Below, one piece after another: positions 61,164 to 64,000 of a stretch of DNA of 64,000 bases. The DNA is from Mucilaginibacter sp. PPCGB 2223. GTDB lineage: Bacteria > Bacteroidota > Bacteroidia > Sphingobacteriales > Sphingobacteriaceae. The position numbers and the translations under genes are program-made. The stretch lies in assembly GCF_001705515.1 (NCBI RefSeq), contig NZ_MDJS01000005.1:248001-312000 (forward strand), written 5' to 3'. Under the pieces are notes generated by a model. The model did no database searches, was not told the origin of the DNA, and saw nothing but the letters and a program-made list of their open reading frames with translations. How positions within the stretch are numbered: position 1 is the stretch's first letter; each line of letters starts with the position of its first letter.

Positions 61164-61306
61164 GTACCACAAGCCGAGGACGCTTGCGGTAGCGGAGGGG
61201 ATGAGGATTGTTTTGATGTGCAGATACGTGGATGTGCAGATGTGCAATTGCTATTGAAGCGGCTTTTACTGTGTACCACAAGCCGAGGACGTTGCGGTAG
61301 CGGGGG
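61164..61306. repeat. direct repeats flanking the retron 3' end
   Basis: GTACCACAAGCCGAGGACGCTTGCGGTAGCGG recurs at 61164-61200 and 61273-61306 (second copy lacks one C). The second copy ends 1 bp before the reverse transcriptase stop codon. Between them is a TGTGCAGATG-type repeat (61214-61248). No gene is seen in 60969-61307. Confidence 0.6.
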
Positions 61307-61307
61307 G

Positions 61308-62423
61308 TTAATTTGAGTTCTCAAAACTCCAATTAATTTTGTCAAACTCCTTGAACATCTTTGTTCCAATGATCTTATCAATAGAATAGATAAACGAAAT
61401 TTTTCCGAGTAACCAATCTTGAAATCCATAAGGTTCTCTGTTTAAGCCATTTTTTTTACTCCAGTTTTTTAAATGTTCATTTGGCCCCAATTTTTTACAA
61501 AAATGCAAATGCATAAAAATATCTTTACGGTCTTTTTTTGAAACATGAACACCGTGTGTAACAGTTAATCCAGTTACATATTGCTTCATCCCTCGAGAAA
61601 AAATTTTGGTTTTTGAATCGTTCATGAAAAACCCCTCTTCCTCGATAATCTTCTTAATTACACGTGTAAATGGTAACTGCCCTTCTTCTGTAATGGAAAA
61701 AGTCAAATCGTCTGCATACCTCGAATATCTAAAATTTAATTTTTGGGACAATATGATAAATCTTTCATCCATTCTCGACGCAAGCAGATTGGCTAACATT
61801 GGACTTGTTGGCGCACCCTGTGGTAAAACAGGAGAATTGCTATTAGCGATATCTGCTAATTGAGGACAGTTGTCTTTTGAGACAAAATCCCAATAACTTT
61901 TTTTATGCCGTGCAGTTACTAATTTAGCTAAATCATATGAAAGCGGCTTTAAGTATCCTAATGATTTAAAATACCCATATACTCGTCGATCAGTAATGGT
62001 ATCAAAAAAACGCAATAAATCCACTTTCAATACCATCTTGGAATTCGCGTGAATATTAGCATTTGTTAGTATTGAATAATTTGGTCTAAAGCCAGTACAG
62101 ACTTTTTCAAGAGGTAACTTTTGTAGAATATTAAAATTAATCCATCGCTGCACATATTTTAATTTTTCATTGGGTACCATTATTTCACGAAACCCTCCGC
62201 TTCTTTTGTGTAAATTAAAAAAAGTGTAGTTGTATGATTTCAATAAAGAATTGAGAATGTTTGAGGGAATCTTTAGCTCAATTGCAAGATGAACAGTTGA
62301 AAATATTACTGGCAAATCTTTTTTATTTAATTTTTCAGCATACTTTATTGTCTCAAATATATATTCCTCGGAATGATTATTTGATTTGGCAATTTTCCTA
62401 AATTCTTCAAAGTCAAAGGGCAT
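61308..62423 (-). CDS. retron reverse transcriptase
   Basis: This 371-residue protein is a retron-type RT. The retron-specific motif NAxxH is seen as NANIH at residues 121-125. Motif A has VDLLRFF (Asp135). The fingers/palm motif QGAPTSP is at 202-208. The catalytic YADD is at 236-239. The retron VTG motif is at 283-285. No maturase X domain follows, so it is not a group II intron protein. The RT uses an msr-msd RNA as template and primer to make a 2'-5' linked RNA-DNA. It is preceded by a non-coding interval with that structure and follows a PRTase-fold effector gene. The region is AT-rich compared with neighbours. Confidence 0.93.
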   Translation of the reverse strand: MPFDFEEFRKIAKSNNHSEEYIFETIKYAEKLNKKDLPVIFSTVHLAIELKIPSNILNSLLKSYNYTFFNLHKRSGGFREIMVPNEKLKYVQRWINFNILQKLPLEKVCTGFRPNYSILTNANIHANSKMVLKVDLLRFFDTITDRRVYGYFKSLGYLKPLSYDLAKLVTARHKKSYWDFVSKDNCPQLADIANSNSPVLPQGAPTSPMLANLLASRMDERFIILSQKLNFRYSRYADDLTFSITEEGQLPFTRVIKKIIEEEGFFMNDSKTKIFSRGMKQYVTGLTVTHGVHVSKKDRKDIFMHLHFCKKLGPNEHLKNWSKKNGLNREPYGFQDWLLGKISFIYSIDKIIGTKMFKEFDKINWSFENSN

Positions 62424-62627
62424 AATGGATTACTTTTTGTATGCAGAGCATTTAAATACATGTCTGTTAAACTGTAGTGTATTATATAAGCTTGATTTTT
62501 GTTGACTTCCTTAAAAAAATAAATCAACGGAAACAAAAATTAAGCTTATATAATATTGTTAAGTAACTTTAGCATATCTCGACCAAATTGCCCGAGATTT
62601 AATAGATTAATACAGCTAATCCATTAT
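62422..62627 (-). ncRNA. retron msr-msd non-coding RNA
   Basis: Reading leftward, the ~206-nt element begins with arm a1 (ATAATGGATTA, 62627-62617) and ends with arm a2 (TAATCCATTAT, 62432-62422), an 11-bp perfect inverted repeat. Directly after a1 comes GC, giving TTAGC, and the G at 62616 is the predicted branch guanosine. An msr stem-loop follows (ATCTCG 62598-62593 with CGAGAT 62581-62576, loop 11 nt). The msd has a 23-bp hairpin (62554-62532 with 62503-62481, one mismatch, 28-nt loop). A 5-bp pair, TATGC (62576-62572) with GCATA (62444-62440), may close the msd base. It is AT-rich throughout. The exact RNA ends are inferred. Confidence 0.85.
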
Positions 62628-63898
62628 ACGACCCCTTTAAAACTATTAGGCACGTAAATTAAGTTATTTCGTTCAAAGTTTCTAATAGCTTTAGAACGAA
62701 ATTTTTGTTTTTTTGCCTTATTTATTAATTCAGATATGAATGATGAACCGGATAATGTTAAAGTATTTTTTGAATCCAATAACCGTCTCTGTTTTCCGTA
62801 TTGATAAATCGCCGTTAATTCTTTGATTGTGATGCCCAGTATTTGACAGATGATTATTTCATTATATTTTTTATTCAATAAAAACATAACTGTCACTAAC
62901 GAATGATCTAACCTTGAATCATACTTATAAGTCGCACCAGAAATTAGTACATTGTAATCCGTGTATAGGCTTAAGCCTAACATTTTCATAATGCCAATAT
63001 AGAAAGCAACACTTTTTTTTATTGCTGAGGATTGCGCAATTTTATCATCTGCGATTCTCGGAAATATTGGATGCCAACTACTAGCAGAGCTCCAAAAAAT
63101 CGGCAAAGTATTGTTAGGTGGACCGTAATCAAAGGAAATAAGCGCTTCACAGTTTCCATAACCAAGAGGATAATATATATCTTGCTCACCTCTCCGCAGC
63201 ACGCGTAAGCCAGTCCCGTACTTAAGAGCGAGTGCTTTCATTTTTTTTGCTCCTTGGGAAATTAAAAAAGGTGAATTTTGTGTGCAAAAACAGTTGAATC
63301 TTTTTTCGGCAAAAATTACTAATTCAGGGATTTTATATTTTAGATATTCACTCCCTTTATTCATTATAATAGCTGCTAATAAATAAATATCATTGTTTAT
63401 TAACTCATCATTGTTTCCAATGAATTGACCAATTTTTCTATTGCGGTAACTTTTTAAGAATGAATCACCTGTTCCAATAAAATCATCTATAAACAATAAA
63501 GAAGTTTTCTTAGAGTATTTATATGATTCAAAATCCCTTGTTATATCCATTCTCCCGGATGCCTGCATATGAGAATAACTTCTAAGTTTGCTAATCAAAT
63601 ATGCTATAATATCATTGCTTTTAGGGTAGCTGGTAAATGGGATGAGTAAGATCAAATGCTCTCTGGGAATATTTGAATTAGCATTTGATATTTGTTCTTC
63701 TAAACGGGATTGAAGTTCATTTAATGGAATATATTCAAAGAACATTAAAAAGTCTATTGCTAACTCTATTTCTGCTGTCTCAAAATTTTCCAACCACTTT
63801 ATTACGTTTCCGATGTAGCTTGAATATTTAATTTTAGGAAGGATATATTCGATTTTGCGAATATTTTCTGGGGTAAATTTAAACGCGTGTCTCTTCAT
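62624..63898 (-). CDS. retron-associated PRTase-fold effector with C-terminal winged helix
   Basis: This 424-residue protein has an N-terminal helical region (about residues 10-75). A phosphoribosyltransferase-like core follows (about 80-290), with the PRPP-loop LLFIDDFIGTGDSF (134-147) and PNNTLPIFW (261-269). A helix-turn-helix-like tail comes next (about 331-390: DHSLVTVMFL, ICQILGITIKELTAIYQYGKQ, then NTLTLSGSSF). No signal or membrane segment is seen. Its stop codon lies within the retron a1 arm, so the RNA start overlaps this gene. The position directly upstream of retron RNA and RT fits a PRTase effector as in type III retrons, but the substrate and trigger are not known. Confidence 0.85.
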   Translation of the reverse strand: MKRHAFKFTPENIRKIEYILPKIKYSSYIGNVIKWLENFETAEIELAIDFLMFFEYIPLNELQSRLEEQISNANSNIPREHLILLIPFTSYPKSNDIIAYLISKLRSYSHMQASGRMDITRDFESYKYSKKTSLLFIDDFIGTGDSFLKSYRNRKIGQFIGNNDELINNDIYLLAAIIMNKGSEYLKYKIPELVIFAEKRFNCFCTQNSPFLISQGAKKMKALALKYGTGLRVLRRGEQDIYYPLGYGNCEALISFDYGPPNNTLPIFWSSASSWHPIFPRIADDKIAQSSAIKKSVAFYIGIMKMLGLSLYTDYNVLISGATYKYDSRLDHSLVTVMFLLNKKYNEIIICQILGITIKELTAIYQYGKQRRLLDSKNTLTLSGSSFISELINKAKKQKFRSKAIRNFERNNLIYVPNSFKGVV

Positions 63899-63917
63899 TA
63901 AGAATATGGGGTATAAT

Positions 63918-63925
63918 CAAAGTTA
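63918..63925 (-). promoter_or_regulatory. putative -7 promoter box of the retron operon
   Basis: On the reverse strand TAACTTTG fits TAnnTTTG and lies 20 bp before the effector start codon. A -33 element is not obvious. The segment 63926-64000 is AT-rich and has no gene I can identify. Confidence 0.4.
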
Positions 63926-64000
63926 TTATTTATTCATTTAATATTTATACTCGAAGACTGTTTATCCTTGTAGTATCGCTCCACGGGGAATCAATTATTA

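Noticed and set aside
61308..62423. Group II intron or diversity-generating retroelement RT
   Set aside because: No maturase/X domain or intron-like flanks are seen, and no template/variable repeat pair was found. The NAxxH and VTG motifs fit retrons.

Overview
The window reads as chromosomal DNA of a Bacteroidota bacterium, most likely family Sphingobacteriaceae (Mucilaginibacter/Pedobacter-like). This is inferred from gldH next to ricT, many DUF5916/DUF3078/DUF5687-type envelope proteins, a split DsbD, -7 promoter boxes of the form TAnnTTTG, few Shine-Dalgarno sequences and a long acidic tail on ribosomal protein S16. No species call is possible from the sequence alone. Two perfect parS sites beside mnmG, and a third near-perfect one about 9 kb away, suggest an origin-proximal location.

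Layout. 1-2.4 kb: a leftward cluster of a cut-off DUF2236 gene, small membrane proteins and a winged-helix regulator; the same 17-bp palindrome precedes two of its units. 2.6-11.4 kb: envelope proteins (DUF5916, DUF3078, two glucosaminidases), a Vgb-like propeller, queD and an O-methyltransferase. 11.5-16.5 kb: ruvX, then divergent holB-ricT-gldH, then rmuC. 16.5-23.4 kb: three tandem secreted paralogues, thiL, nadA/nadB divergent, tRNA-Gly(CCC). 23.4-33 kb: gamma carbonic anhydrase, an Ig-like lipoprotein, mnmG, parS, ABC-F, pirin and an Mla lipid-transport operon. 33-38.6 kb: MscS channel and a conserved rpsP-rimM-trmD-rplS order interrupted by four extra genes. 38.8-47 kb: a PAS protein, pfkA with a two-gene DsbD system, birA, rsfS-ftsH-LUD. 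47-60.9 kb: a DUF5687/ABC exporter, rarA, a HigBA toxin-antitoxin pair before an AlkA glycosylase, a NarL-type regulator, the Prc protease, a ligase-associated exonuclease with its DNA ligase, and a YceI protein.

The main discovery is at the right end (about 61.3-64 kb), an AT-rich leftward cassette that looks like a complete retron. It holds a phosphoribosyltransferase-fold effector with a winged-helix-like tail, then a ~206-nt non-coding interval, then a reverse transcriptase with the retron NAxxH and VTG motifs. The interval carries the expected msr-msd parts. There is an 11-bp perfect a1/a2 inverted repeat at its two ends. A TTAGC branch-guanosine context follows a1, then a small msr stem-loop, then a 23-bp msd hairpin. 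The a1 arm overlaps the effector stop codon and the a2 arm overlaps the reverse transcriptase start codon. The effector plus winged helix fits what is known as the type III (PRTase) retron class, whose mechanism is poorly characterised.

Intergenic DNA is rich in short dispersed and inverted repeats. Several abut start codons, and one has been read into the C-terminus of a gene.
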